Origin: Amoebidium appalachense
Taxonomy: Eukaryota; Ichthyosporea
Reading direction: 5' to 3'
Length of the DNA: 64,000 nt
Assembly (NCBI GenBank): GCA_963693365.1
Contig: CAVNZM010000001.1
Location: forward strand, 15,252,001-15,316,000
The position numbers were made by a program, and so were the translations under genes. Position 1 is the first letter of the stretch. Each line of letters starts with the position of its first letter. Under the pieces are notes generated by a model. The model was not told where the DNA came from, ran no database searches, and was given only the letters and a program-made list of their open reading frames with translations. Below are positions 1 to 13,133 of this stretch, in pieces.

Positions 1-610
1 GACCATCCAACTGACTAGGTGTGCATTTCCTGTACATGTACTTTTCTACTACACAAGTTGGCTTTTGGTTGCAACGGGCAAGTGTCAACCCCCATCACCT
101 ACATCACTTTTTCAATATCTATCCCACTGTATATATATCTAAAAAGGCTTATTTACGTAGCATATCTTCACATTGCAAGTTGCACACTATAGTATCTACA
201 GGTTGTAGTGCTATTTTGTATCAAACAACACACAGCTCCAATTTGCATTTCATGTTCTATGCTGAAAAACGATCATTTCGTGTGCCTTGCTGATTTGGTT
301 CGGCTTTACAGCTTATCGACAAGAACGAATGTAGGTGATTTTTTTCCTTTTGAAACAAAAATGAAATTCGAACAAACCAACAAACAAAAAGAAAGAAAAA
401 AGAGCACAAAGAGAAAACACAGATGGGACTAAAGAAAATCAGTTCGCTGACTGTGTGGAGGTTCAATAAGACATAAGGAAGAATGTTGAAATCCCGTGAC
501 CAATTTAACAAAACTGGTCATTACGGAAATAAAAAATTCCGTAACATTTTCCCACAAAACCCTCAATAAGACGGGATAACCTTCAACTTTCACACCGCAC
601 ATACCGCCAC
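1..610. other. left-edge intergenic sequence
   Basis: This AT-rich, mostly non-repetitive stretch lies beyond the 3' end of the kinase gene. No coding sequence is convincing in any frame; the short open frames have no family signature. It probably holds the 3' untranslated region of the minus-strand kinase gene, but no clear AATAAA on the minus strand was found. Confidence 0.5.
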
Positions 611-1371
611 TCACACCTTCACCGAGAGAGGGGCCGGGCGGAAACCGCCCACACCAGGGTCATCCTCTGACGTCAGCACCGTGAAGTCGAATGACGTCAC
701 ATTGGGACACGGGCTGATTGGGGGCGGGGGAGATGCGAGATACGACTGCGACACTGTTTGGTGATTGGGGGGGGGGGGGGGTAAGATAGAGTGGTTGTGG
801 CACAGGGAGCAGGCCGGTGGAGAGGGGATTTGGGGGGGGGGGGGGGGGGGGGGGGGGGAGGGGGGGGGGATGGGGATCCAAACGAAAAGTGAGCTGAAAC
901 GGAACGGAAAAGCTAGATGGCAATGGGGATCGAGGATTGTCGGATATGGGGTCGTTTGGGGGCAGGGCCAGTGAAAGGGAGGGGGGGGAGGGGGGGAGGG
1001 GGGGGGGGGGGGGGGGGGGGGGGAGAGGGGGGGGGGGGGGGGTGGGGGGGGGGGGAAGCGCGGCGGAGCAGCCGGGGGGGGGGGGGGGGGGAGAGGGGAG
1101 GGGGGGGGGGGGGGGGGGGAGACGTACTGCAGATGGAAATTAGGAAGAGGGGGAGAAAGGGGTGGTGGTGGTGGTGGTTGGTGGTGGTGATATGTTTTTG
1201 TGTGTGTGTGTGTGTGTGTGTGTTGGGGGGAGGGGGGGAGGGGGGAGGACACATACTGCAGAAGCTCTTAAGGGCCTCTGGGGGCGTCTTCTTTGCCGTC
1301 TTGGGGGCACCCGGTACAGTGGATGAGGAGAGAGAGGAGGAGGAGGAGCGCTCAACCCGTGCAAGCTGCAC

Positions 1372-1434
<63 letters not shown>

Positions 1435-2176
1435 TGTTGTGTGTGTGCGAGGGGGGGGGGGGGGGGGGGGGGGAGGGGGGGGAGGGATGGGGAAGGAGTG
1501 GAAAGAGCGGAAAGGAAAACAAGGTTAGACCTTGGACGAGAGAGAACTGTCGGTGCAGCAGTGGCAAAGCCCTCCCCCCCCCCCAAAAAAAAAAAAAAAA
1601 AAAGAAAGAAAGAAATAAAGAAAGAAAAGAAGGGAAAAAAAAAAAAAAAGCGATAGGATTTGCCGGCCAGTACCCACCCAAGGAGCGGTAGAAAAGCAAG
1701 ACATGAATAAAAACTGTAAAACCCTTGTAGAGCCCCCAATTTGTTTTTTTTTTAAAAAAAAAAACCCAACACAGAGTACCAATAAGTCCGACCAAACCAT
1801 AGAGCACCAATACAACAAAAAATGATTAAAAACCGCACTATAAAACACAACCAATCAAATGCAATATATAAATACGCATCTTACCGTGGGCAGATATACG
1901 CCGCTGCTAGCCCTACTGACGGGCCTGTCCCACTTGAAGCCTTCGATGAACTCCCGGCACTGTTTGGCCGTCCATCTTCGTGAGGGATCCACACACAGCA
2001 TGCCCTTGAGTAAGATCCGGTAGCCCTCCGCCATGTGCACAAACGGCCCTGCATGGGGTGGGTGGGGGTTAGGATGTGTCACAGTGAACGGAGTCAGGTT
2101 CACGACGGACAACACAACGCAGATTTTTGCACAGCGCACATAACGAGTATGCATCAATAGAGGTGGGGAAGGGGAA

Positions 2177-2223
<47 letters not shown>

Positions 2224-3545
2224 TGGATACTGTTAATTGCTGAACAGGGGGCAAAATCTATTGGTATCTTTATTCATCCATCTTGAAGACGTAAGCAAGC
2301 AACATCAACACATAACACCTAGCAGTTGCAGCATATGCAGGCATGAAAACACTTCCGCTGAAATATCTGGTCAGCATATCTAATGCTTCCAAAAATCTAA
2401 CATGCATGTCATTTAACTTACAGCATTTGAGAGCCACAGACTTTCCAAGTCATAACGTGATGGTGAATAAACAGGATGAAAAGGGAGAGTGGGGAGAGGG
2501 GAGGGAGGGGGTCGGGAGGGGGGTAAGGGGGCATTGGGTATGAAATTTGGGGGTTTTACCCTGGTCTAGTCCGTTCCTCAGATAGGCCATGTACTCGGGG
2601 CTCTTGAACGTTGCATGGGCCCAGGGGAACCGACCAACGAGCATCGTGTACAGTACAATCTGGTTGGAGGAAAATCATGCGTTAGAAAGGTGGATAAGGA
2701 GAGACATAATGCAAGATAGACTTGCTGTGTCAAAGTAATGCAACATAGTATGCAATGTACTAAATCCGTCCATCCCCCCGCTCTCACTCCCCCCGCGCTC
2801 CCCCCTCTTCCCCCACCTCCCCCCCCCCCCCCCCCCCCCCTCTCCAATCCCTCTTCCCTACCGCTTTCCAACTTAAATCAGTTCCCCCTCACTCTCAGTA
2901 GCTCTCATTTTGTTCTAAAATGATTGCTTAACCCCCCCCCCCCCCCCCCCCCCCCCCTCCCTTGATCCCTTCCCCGCCAACTAGATATAAATACACCAAC
3001 CAATAACCTCTCTTACCCCCCCCCACCACCACCCCTCCCCTCCCTCCCCCCACGACCTACATCATCACCCCCCCCCCCCCCCCCCCCCCCAACACCACCA
3101 CCACCACCACCCGAATAAAATGCCACGACAAGTTAAAATAAAATCTTAAAAATTGAATAAAAAGCCAACACTTACCCCGGTGGCCCAGACGTCAATGGAC
3201 TTGTAGTCGTAGTCGTAAACATAGCCCACAGCCATTGCCGCAGTCTTGGCATTTGGAGTCATCTGATTTGAAAAATAAGAAGTCAGGAAAACTAATGGTT
3301 GCAAAGGCATAAAAGCAAATATAAACTCAAGTCAGCTAGTTTGTGAAAATGTTCAAGCGGTTTCCAAAGGGGTTGAGTGGTCTTGAAGGGGAGGAGGGAA
3401 GGGATGCGGGGGGAGGGGGGTGGGGGGGTGGTGGGGGAAAGAGGGGGGAGGGAGGAAGGGATTTGGGTCTGCATCCTGGGGCAAAACGTGCCTCCCTCCC
3501 GACTTCTTAAGGACACACACACACGTGCACACACACGCGTGCGCG

Positions 3546-3579
<34 letters not shown>

Positions 3580-3839
3580 GGCACGCACACACACACACAC
3601 ACGCACACACGTACCCCCCCTATCTGTGTCTGCACCGAGTTCATGCTGATCCACAGCTCAGGCGCCATGTAGGGCACAGTGCCAACACGGGGCTGGAGGT
3701 CTTGAGAGCCCCCTCGAAGCCTAGATGTGGGAAGGTGGGAAGGAGGGAAAGTGGGAAAGTAGGGGGTGGAAAGGGTGGGGTGGGGGTGGGGTGGGGTGGA
3801 GGGGGAGGGGGGGTGAAGAAGAGGGGGCGAGGGGAAGGG

Positions 3840-3870
<31 letters not shown>

Positions 3871-3973
3871 GGGGGCAGGTTAGGCATATTTTTTGTCACC
3901 GTCAAATGACTGGTATGTACATCAAGGAGAATGCTCTTTTCACACTATATTCTGAACAAACACATGCACACTT

Positions 3974-4008
<35 letters not shown>

Positions 4009-4241
4009 TTATCCTCCCCCCGGCTTGCGTCCCTTTTCCTTTACACAGATATACGCACACACGCAAAGGTTAATCCACCAAGAAAGAAACATTCAAATTT
4101 CCCGTGAAAGTTGGCCGTGGTGGTGTGTGGAGGAGGAGGAGGAGGGGGGGGGGGGGGGGGGGAGGGGGGAGGGGGAGACGTTTTGGTGCTCACATGTGCA
4201 TCTCTGCTTGTGTGTGTGTGTGTGTGTGTGTGCATCTCTGC

Positions 4242-4281
<40 letters not shown>

Positions 4282-4833
4282 TGACTACTAGGGAAGGGGA
4301 TGTGGGACGGCAAAGGCGGGGTGGAGGGGGATTGGGGAGGGGGGCGGGGGAAGAGGGGGGGGGGGCCGTACTTGGTAAGAGGTAGAGAGAGAAGCGGGGA
4401 GGGTTCAGGGGGGAAAAGGAAGGGAAGGGGAAGAAGTGTAGTAGTATTCAGTGCCTAAGGGTAGACAGTTTAGCAAGGGAGGTAGGGTGCAAAACGTACG
4501 ATTCAGCGAGTCCAAAGTCGATCAGCTTAACCTGCTGCTTGTTCTCCGTCAGACATATGTTCTCCGGCTTGATGTCTCTGTGCACTATGTGCATGCCGTG
4601 CATGTACTCAAGGCACATGCACAGTTGCTGGATGTAGGCACGCGTGAGGGGCTCGGGGCAGCCCACGTCCGGTTGCACGCAGTCGAAAAGGTCACCACCG
4701 CCAACAAACTCCTGTTTTATGCCGTGTGTGTGTGGTGGTGGTGGTGGTGGGGGGGGGGGGGGGGAGGGGGGGGAGAGGGGGTGAGGGTGGAAGGGGGGGG
4801 GGGGGGGGGGGGGGGAGGGGGAAGTGTGCGGAT

Positions 4834-4889
<56 letters not shown>

Positions 4890-5504
4890 GTGCGTGCGTG
4901 CGTGTATGTGCGTGTGTGTGTACACGTGGTGTGTATACAGAGTGTGTGGATGGAGAAAAATAGAGGGACGGTTAGCGGGAGGGAAGGTGGGTACATGATG
5001 ATGACGGAGTGAATGGTGGGTGAAGAGTGGAAAGGGAGGAGAACGGAAGGCATGGAAGGACGGGGTGAAACACAGGGGGTAGGGTTAGGGATGGAGAGGT
5101 GAGAGTGGTGGGGAGGGGGCTTTGAGGGATTGGGAAGGAAGGGGCTTTTTCCAAGGGGGTTTATTTTTGGATCTCATAAACCACAACCCCATTCGTCTAA
5201 TCCAAAAGGGTTCTTTCCTTTTAACCTCTTTCCCTCTTTTTTTTTCAGGAATGCAAATTGCCGCATTCCATGCATACCACACATTCCACGCATACCGACC
5301 TGGAGCATGGCAAATTCCTTGGTGCCGTCCACCACGGCCTCCACGATGGCAATGTTTGGATGCTTCAGCTGGCACTGGATGTTGGCTTCCTTGACCAGGT
5401 GCATGATATCGTCATTGTCCGTCTGGTGTTTTTTTTTTTTTTTTTTTTTTTTTTTTGGGGGGGGGGGGGGGGGTGGGGCGGGGAAAGGGAGGGGAGAGGG
5501 GAAG

Positions 5505-5542
<38 letters not shown>

Positions 5543-6088
5543 GGTGGTGGAATACAGTGTCAAGTTACCGTTGCAGCGAAGTGGTGATTCGTAAGAGGTC
5601 GGGAGGGAAGGGGGGGAGTGGGGGGAGTGTGTGGGCGGCAGAAGGGATGGAAGGAGGGGGGAGAGAGGGGAAGGGGGAGAAGGGGGGGGGGGGGGGGAGG
5701 GGGGGAGAAGTGGGGAATCAACGATAAGAAACAAGGGAAATCTCTTTATGTGGAATGTCATTTGGAGATGTAGGAGTGCGGAGGGTGAAGAGGCCAGGGA
5801 GTAAAATGGAATAAAAGGAGGGAGGGTTGTTGTTGTTGTTGTGTGTGTGTGTGTGTGGGGGGGGGGGGGGGAGGGGGGGGAGGCAAGGGAAATGTGTTGA
5901 AGGGAACATGCTGCTAGCACTGGTTTGGGAAAATCTATTGGGGGGTCCTTTAAAGTTATTTTTCATATTGGGGGGGGGGGGGGCTCTTTACCTTTTTCGT
6001 CTCCCTCTTCATGGCCACTTTCACCCCTGTCTTTCGGTGCACCGCCAAGTCGACACGTGTGCAGGGCCCCTGGCTGAGCTGCTGAACG

Positions 6089-6162
<74 letters not shown>

Positions 6163-6493
6163 CGTGTGTATGTGTGTGTGTGTGTGTGTGTGTATGTGTG
6201 CGTGTGTGTGTGTGTGTGTGTGCGTGTGTGCGTGTGCGTGCGTGTGTGTGTGTGCATGTGTGCGTGTGTGTGCGTGTGTGCTTGTCTTGTGTGTGTGCAT
6301 GTATTTGAACGCAGCTATGGGGGAAAGGATGTGTAGGGAGGTTATTATGTGCTGCAGGATACGAATTACACATTCACAACGGACAACACCATACAGTTTT
6401 ACAAGGAGGTCTAAGCGCCGGCTGTCGCCGGCGCCTAAAACGAGTCAAAGTGGATGAGTATGGCAACGATGGACACTCATACAAACCACACTG

Positions 6494-6575
<82 letters not shown>

Positions 6576-6708
6576 CACATGTACACGCGTACGTACGATG
6601 CACCCCCGGGTACGGCATGTATTCACACGAACAAAGTTCCACACACACTTTGTTTCAGACACACACACACAACACACGCACAATACACACACACACACAC
6701 ACACGCAC

Positions 6709-6777
<69 letters not shown>

Positions 6778-6804
6778 GCACGCACGCGCACACACACACA
6801 CACA

Positions 6805-6857
<53 letters not shown>

Positions 6858-8031
6858 AACTGTCCATCCTCGTCACATGCATAGTCGGATATATTTACTT
6901 GATGCGTCAAAGGGTGTTCATTGGTTGATATATTTACTTATGGCGTCCAATTCTCCAAGTTCATTCGTCGTACGTACTATCGAAAGGAGGCGAAATCGGC
7001 ATCGGGCACGTTGTGATTTTTATCATAGCATTTATCGAAAAGTAAAAAAATGGATTTTTTACGATGTTTTATTATTTTTGCTAGACCAATAGTCATACCC
7101 GAGCGCCATGGCATGTAGCCGAGAACGGTCCTTTTTGACTCAGGGTTGCATTAGTTCATACCCTGACACCTACAGCCACACGTAGCGGCTGCTTACCTCC
7201 CTTTTTGCCCTCTAATACTTTGTTCTGAATCAATTTTAGACTTAAACTTTTTATATTTTTTGACACAAACACCTCCACACGTTAATATTCTTCTATGCTG
7301 CTTGGTTTTATGCGCGTTTCGGCTTTTGATTTCGCTATGCAAATCTCCGCGGGTTGCATAGTCAGTGATTAGTCACTGGGCCAGATTACGGGAAGGTCAA
7401 ACGGTCGTTATAATATTAGTTAATACAGAGCACACACAAAGACCCCCGAGGGTGGACGGGGGGGGGGGGGGGGGGGGGGGGGGGAGTTGCGCTTGATGGA
7501 GAATGTTTGGAAACCCTAAAACTAGAGGCTTGACATTGAAGCGACCTTCCCTCATCCCCCCTCACCCCCTCCCTCTCGCAAAAAACCACCACCACCAGTG
7601 CGCTAGTTTCTGTGTCTTTCACAATAGACAAAACCTCAACCCAGCCCCTCCCCCACCTTCCACCCACGCTCCACCCCCCTCTTCCCTTTCCCCCCCCCCC
7701 CCCCCTCTCCCCGCCCCTCCTTCACACACACACACACACACACACGGACACACACGGACACACACACACACACACACACTCACACACACACACACACCCA
7801 ACCACCCACAAATGAGCTATTTTTATCCTCTTAAAGCACACACGTACTCTGGTACTCATCCAGCATGTTCGTAACCAGCCTCTGCTGTGTCTTCTTTAAG
7901 TCGCCGCCCGTGCCGGGCACCTGAATGGTGCAGCTCTCAGGGGGCACGGTGATGGGGATGGTCAGGAACCCGGACCTGTGGGGGCCGGCTGTCTCCTTCA
8001 TCTCCTTGCGCCCTGCCTCCGTCTGGTCCAA
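611..8031 (-). CDS. CHK1-like serine/threonine protein kinase (5' partial, 10 exons)
   Basis: Exons on the minus strand, 5' to 3': 8031-7848, 6089-5992, 5422-5300, 4711-4500, 3720-3615, 3262-3176, 2659-2560, 2048-1885, 1365-1257, 753-611, with the stop at 613-611. All nine introns are GT-AG and phase is kept at every join, giving at least 441 residues. Visible kinase parts in order: a VAMK lysine, an alpha-C Glu in HLVKEANIQ, a hinge ending GGGDLFD, HRDIKPEN, an IDFGLAE activation-loop start, and a TVPYMAPE anchor. Later come DVWATGIVLYTML and a subdomain XI Arg in DPSRRWT. The PEP-containing stretch after GGDLFD and the DVW-x-x-GIVL block resemble CHK1, the DNA-damage checkpoint kinase of the CAMK group. 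Unusual points: the glycine loop reads LSQGPCTRV and so lacks two of the three usual glycines; an insert follows APE, spread over exons 5 and 6; the tail is short and Ser/Pro-rich without an evident KA1 domain. Exon 1 starts after an acceptor at phase 0, so at least one upstream exon is missing. A kinase is near certain; CHK1 orthology is inferred. Confidence 0.85.
1373..1480. repeat. (GT)n followed by poly-G in the last kinase introns
   Basis: A (TG)n tract of about 29 units, then a nearly pure G run with a few A interruptions. On the kinase sense strand this is poly-C and (CA)n, and it abuts the acceptor of the exon at 1365-1257. Similar G-rich blocks fill 765-1125 in the following intron. 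Confidence 0.9.
2177..2222. repeat. poly-G tract of about 46 bases
   Basis: An essentially pure G homopolymer in the intron upstream of the 2048-1885 kinase exon (C on the sense strand). Shorter C runs on the plus strand occur at about 2819-2840, 2934-2957 and 3068-3090 in the adjoining introns, so both strands carry homopolymers here. Confidence 0.9.
6091..6290. repeat. (GT)n/(GC)-interrupted microsatellite at a kinase 3' splice site
   Basis: About 200 bases of (GT)n with GC and TA interruptions. On the kinase sense strand it reads (CA)n and supplies the acceptor AG for the exon starting at 6089. It has no polypyrimidine tract of the usual C/T type. Confidence 0.9.
6496..6855. repeat. compound (CA)n arrays
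   Basis: Two long (CA)n blocks, about 6496-6573 and 6660-6855, separated by about 85 bases of unique sequence. They lie inside the kinase intron between exons 8031-7848 and 6089-5992. They run opposite to the (GT)n block at 6091-6290, so the intron holds a long inverted CA/GT pair. Confidence 0.9.
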
Positions 8032-8034
8032 CTG

Positions 8035-8173
8035 TGTACGTGTGTACGTGTGTGTGTGTGTACGTGTGTATGTGTGTATGTGTGTGGTGGGGTGGGGAGG
8101 GGGGGGGGGAGTGTGGGTGAGTGCGGGGGTGGGATGGGGGGGGAAGGGGGGGAGGGGGTGTGGGTGAGTGCGG

Positions 8174-8230
<57 letters not shown>

Positions 8231-11200
8231 TTAGTGGGTGAGTGTGTGAGTGAGTGAGTGTTTGTAGGTTCGTGTATGGCGTTTACGATGTGCATGTGTA
8301 CGTATGTGTGTGTGTGTGTCCGTGTGCGTCCGTGTGTGTGTGCAAGGTGGAGAAACAATGAGGAAGGAGGAGACGAGGTAAGGGAGGAATGATAGAGATG
8401 AGGGGAAGGAGGAGGGGTTCTTTTTGGGAGGGAGAGACATGCAGGCGTGGCAAGGGTGGGGTGTGTGGGGGGGGGGGTGGGGGGGGGTGGGGGTGAGGAG
8501 TGGGGCGGCGGAGAGGATAGGAGGCCCGGGCAGGATGGAATATGTCGGAAAGACTGATAAGAGTGGTCGTTAAAATCAATTCTAAGTATAGCTCCAGAAG
8601 GATTAAAGATATAGTGTGTTGCACGGGGAAGACACGAGGGGATGATGGGGAAGAAGGGGGAAGGAAGACTTCCATAGTAAAAGAATGATTGCTATGATCA
8701 TTCTGTAACTTTATTATCAAGGATACATGGTGAGCCTTATTCCCGTTTCATAGAAAGTGACAAACAAACTCAACAAGGAACAACAAATGAAGAGATTTAG
8801 AGTTGTAAAAGCAGACAAATGTGTTTCCGGGCACGTGCACAAAGCAACACGCATTTACACCACACCTAAAACAATTCGAACCGTGACCTTTTTCATACCA
8901 AGGCAACTACATAAATCAAAACTCCTCGCTGGGTACTCAAACACAAGCAAGAGCAAAATATAGACTTAATACACATTCCTTCCGTCTTTCATGAATGGTC
9001 TGCACTACACCACTCAAACACTCACTCATGTTCGGCCATATTTTTTCCTGTTTCACAGCACTTAACAACCGCGACTCTACTGTCGTTCCCGTCAGCCAAA
9101 AGAACATAGCAAAAAGAAAAAGAGAGGCTCGAACATATTTCACAAGCATTAGACCCCTCTCGTTCCCTTCAGCCACATCAGAAAAAGGCAAAAAGGAAAA
9201 AAAGAAAAGATAGAAAGGAGAAATGGAACTCAAACATATTTCACGTTCACATGACGACAAACTGTTCAGAAGGTATAGTACAAACGGCAGTGCAAAACGC
9301 AGTGCAAACAGTAGAGGTGCAAACAGTGAGAAACATTCTTTCACCTACATCTCCGTCCTGGCTCATGTAGCCCCCCCCCGTGGGTGCTGTTGCTTGCCGT
9401 GCTTGGCCGCCTAGCGCCGCCCTCCGCCTTCCAAAAGCCAGAGCAACCCACACACTCCTTCATCTGCTTAAACATGTTCGCTACACCGGAGGCAAAAGCG
9501 CACAAATAAGCCCAAAAGGCAGCAAAAATCGCCCAAACACCACTTGGCTCTTCTTGTAATGTTGCTTGTTTTGCTTGTATGATGCCTAACTTTATGGGTG
9601 TCATGCTGCAAACACTTATTGTCTTGTTTTTACAACGTGCGCGTAATCCTTGCTAGAGGATAGTGCTACATACGCGTACGAAAATGCACTACACGCACAC
9701 AAGAGTTTGTGAGCAGGCAAGGGGTGATTTTATACGGTCTCAGACGGCAGACCTGTTGCGCCGAGGGGCTGAACCCGCCAGGCGTTTATCTGCCTGCCTC
9801 TGATTGGTGGAAAAATATCCTGCTAACCATATATGGTGCGTATCAAAACGAATTTCTTTGAAGCTAAGCCTTGCTCATCTATTGTGGGAGAGAGCTCTGA
9901 GATGGCAGGCATTTATGCATATGGGAAGGGCCGTTCAACACATAATGTAGCATTACATCTATAACTTGTTTGATTATAGGTAGGCTTAGTTATCTATTTA
10001 TGTACACACTATGATATTTACTCTGCCGAAAATGCGGTTTTCGTCACAGAAACACTGTATGACTAGATCGCGGCAGATAAATTTGCGCAGATGTCAACCT
10101 TGGAAGTGCACAGAAGATTTTGGGCCTTCTCCCTATGTGCTCAGCCGCAATCTAGCTTATCTACCTGCAAATTTAACAAATTAGTAATATGACATATGCT
10201 GCATATTAGCTTTTTGCTGTTTTGCCTTAGTGGTGGTTCTCTGCAAGCACATCCGATCGATTATGCAGTTTTGCACTCCTCTGATGTGTGATGCGCTCCG
10301 ATCCAATCATCGTTCCCTTTGGCACAGAAAGCAGTGGCTCACTCATCCCTCGTTTGATTGGATGCAATAAAAAAGGGCTATCCACTCAGAACTGATTTTA
10401 AATTATCTTTGTCCTTGACATTCCTTCGCCGCCGGCAACTTTTTTGAGCGTGTACACTAGTAGCACTTGTTTCTCAAGGGAAAAACGTTTTTTAAAAGCT
10501 ACGGTAAAGTCAACCAAAGTCATGTACGACGGCTGAAAGGACACTCAAGACGTGCCTCCTTCACTACACACGTAGCTCGCGCTGCGCCTCCCGTGGCACA
10601 ATCGGTGCGTTCGCCTCGCTGCAGACAAAACAGCTTTGAGCTGCGCATGTACGTGACACCTTCATGCCTCAAAAAAACATGCACCGTAAATAAACGAACG
10701 TCTTGTCCATCCAGCACCGCCCTTCACATCTCCCTTCAGGTGGTTACCAGTCTTTCTAGCAAAATTGTACACAGAGTGATACCGCTTTACAGACATGGAA
10801 AAATGTTCGTGCCGTAAGTTACACACTAGTACTACTTTCGAATTCATTTCCGCATCCACCTGGCTACGAGGCCATGCATAGCCGGAGGAACCACCACGGT
10901 GTTCAACAGGATTTTTCCTCGTGCCAATTAGAGACTCTCTACATTGCATTCTTGTGTGGTGGGGTGGGGTCGTCGGGTTTTGCCTGTGGTGTAGCGTGTG
11001 GTCACCGTGACGGTGATAACACATGTACTTGTGACGGTGTGGCTAGTTAAGCAACCATATGAACCTTTGAAATCTGACGGTACCGGCGTTGGTAATGACG
11101 GTGGGGCATCTGGGATTCGGCGTGTGCATCTAGGTAGGTTGTGGGGTGGTGGCTTATGGAGTTATGATGCATGTGTGTGGGCCGGTGTGTGTCCTGCCAC

Positions 11201-12133
11201 AGTGCTTCTGTCCCCGCTTTCGGGTGGGTGTGCACGTGGAAGAGAATAAATTTGTGCTGTTTGTGACGTCTGGGAACGTCTTTGTGGCGTTTGGGGGCGT
11301 TTTGATTGTGTTTGTTTGTATTTTATACCACGTTTAAGCGTCCAGGTGCGGGAAGAGAAGGAGAGAATCGGCGAGACACACACATCGGGTTTGCGGGATA
11401 TAAGAAAAAGTGTCCCGCTCTTTCGATCTCCAGGACCTGTAGCCTACATGCTAGCGCTAACGAGGGATTTCAAGCCTGGGGATGTACTATTCACGTTATA
11501 TCTTGCACCAGTGTTAAGTTTTTGGGCCGCAGAAAGGCCCGTAGTCACTGGGAAAGGATATTAATATGGCGTACCAGTTTCGGGAGGGGCTACACAACAA
11601 ATCGAATTTCTGTGGTGGTTTTCCGTGGGTCGACGTGGTCTTCGTGGGTTCGGTGTGGGTGGTTCGTTGCCCAGCCGTGGTTATGGACCTTTTTCCTCTG
11701 TCCTCCACCATCCAGCACAATAGGGACAATAGGGGCGAGGGGAGGGAGGCGAGGGGAGGGGGGAGGAGGGGGGGACGTACTGTATGAGTGTCACGTGTGT
11801 GTGTCAGTGTATCGAATGGGGGAGGAGGGATATGGATGCCACGCGATCGGGTCAGGGGGAGGGGGGGGGGGGGGAGGGGGAGGGGGGGGGGAAGGGGGGT
11901 ACCGATGGGGGGGGGGGGTTGGGGGGGGGTGGGGAGGGGGGGACCATATGCATATTTGTATGGAAGACAGTGTGATCGAAGTGCGAGGCCTACATTAAGT
12001 TCTTATTACACAGCTCCGGACCAGCCGGCCGCACATAAAACATAATGGGTCCGATCTCACGCAGAACTCCAAGCAGTGTCAATCCATCCAGTGTCTGTAC
12101 GTGACGCTGTTACCAGGCATACCACCCCCCCCG

Positions 12134-12189
<56 letters not shown>

Positions 12190-12263
12190 GACGAATCCAC
12201 AAACCCCGTTGAGAACGTGTACATGGGAAAGGAGCCAGCCACATCACCCCGTTAAAATATAAT
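8035..12263. other. kinase upstream region and intergenic sequence
   Basis: Bases 8040-8500 are GT/G-rich, with a pure G run of about 42 at 8188-8229. From 8700 to 12000 the sequence is mostly unique and AT-balanced. It should contain the missing 5' exon and promoter of the kinase gene, but I could not pick a phase-0 exon with confidence. A minus-strand open frame at 9604-9341 is the only one with a plausible start. G-rich blocks resume at 11850-11942. Confidence 0.5.
12136..12188. repeat. poly-G tract of about 53 bases
   Basis: One of the longest G homopolymers in the window, about 75 bases beyond the stop codon of the membrane-protein gene (C on that gene's sense strand), so it lies in its 3' flank. 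Confidence 0.9.
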
Positions 12264-13133
12264 TCATTCCATCTTCAAATCATCCGCTTTCCTAAAAATA
12301 TCAATCCCGTGTCTTCGCTTTCTCGTCTCCCCAGCACTCAGCGCATACATCACCAGGCCCACAAACCCCGCATCGCATCCTAAAAACGCAACCATAATCA
12401 AATTTCCTACACCCCCGCCAAACCAATAACACAAGTGTCTGTCAATTAGGAACCCCCCAAGAAATACCAAACAGCAAACGAACGAAAATCCTAGCCAGGA
12501 CACTTCCTTTGGCACATGTCCCGAATTTCGGTATGGGATGAGCGCCAACAACAGTATGGCAGTATTTGCAGCCGCAATCGTAACAAACAGATACAGAAAT
12601 TCGGCCACAAATGGGAATTTATGATGATAGCCCCACCATATTGCCAGGGTAGAAAGAGGGAAATAGCATAAAGACGCCGCTCGCGTTTGAAAATTTCGAT
12701 CGTCGATGATTACGGAATCAACTAGACTTCCCAGCAGAATGAAAAAGGAAGAAGAAGAGGTGAAAGAAATATCCACAACGAGCAGAAATGCCCACAATTC
12801 CGTATCCGTGTGCCGATACACACAGTGGCACAACCATGCTGAAACATTCATACACGCAAAAAAAAGGAACGAAACCCCCCAAGAAAACATGCCAAGGTCA
12901 CGCATACACCTCCAACACCTGAAAAAACCCCACCCACCCACAATTACGCCCAGAGCGCAGGCCAGCGTGAGCCATGGCCACTGTATAACGACCCCTGAAA
13001 TTTCAACTTCCGGTATGGGGCACATTTCGAGAGACTCTGGGGGGAACAAATGGCTCCAAAATTGCGGGATATACTCTTGGATAGACCGACAGATGTCTGG
13101 GAAAACCTCCTCCAGAAAAGCAGCCGAAGCCAT
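12264..13133 (-). CDS. intronless multi-pass membrane protein, 289 residues
   Basis: Open frame from ATG at 13133-13131 to a TGA at 12266-12264. I count about seven hydrophobic segments: residues near 53-70, 83-103, 110-135, 150-165, 172-196, 208-226 and 234-262. The tail is basic and charged, with RKRR. The second segment carries Ser followed four residues later by His (SAWLCH), the third ends its hydrophobic run with VVD, and a later segment has DRHLC. These spaced Ser, His, Asp and Cys residues recall the CREST superfamily of membrane hydrolases (alkaline ceramidase, PAQR, Per1-like). The usual C-terminal HxxxH is not seen, so the assignment is weak. A G run of about 53 bases lies 75 bases past the stop, and a (CT)n tract (sense strand) lies 50 bases upstream of the ATG. 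Length and lack of stops make it a likely real gene; function is unknown. Confidence 0.65.
   Translation of the reverse strand: MASAAFLEEVFPDICRSIQEYIPQFWSHLFPPESLEMCPIPEVEISGVVIQWPWLTLACALGVIVGGWGFFRCWRCMRDLGMFSWGVSFLFFACMNVSAWLCHCVYRHTDTELWAFLLVVDISFTSSSSFFILLGSLVDSVIIDDRNFQTRAASLCYFPLSTLAIWWGYHHKFPFVAEFLYLFVTIAAANTAILLLALIPYRNSGHVPKEVSWLGFSFVCCLVFLGGFLIDRHLCYWFGGGVGNLIMVAFLGCDAGFVGLVMYALSAGETRKRRHGIDIFRKADDLKME

Noticed and set aside
6092-6457. Long open frames of Cys-Val, Thr-His, Arg-Glu, Ser-Leu, Pro or Gly across repeats
   Set aside because: They are direct translations of (GT)n, (CA)n, (GA)n, (CT)n and C/G runs and carry no other information; they occur throughout the window.
7600-7815. 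CRISPR-like or other regular array in CA/CT-rich stretches
   Set aside because: The repeats are simple dinucleotides without unique spacers, and the genome is eukaryotic.
9341-9604. Minus-strand 87-residue frame as the first exon of the kinase
   Set aside because: The start looks plausible, but no donor with the required phase 0 is convincing and the sequence has no kinase N-terminal feature.
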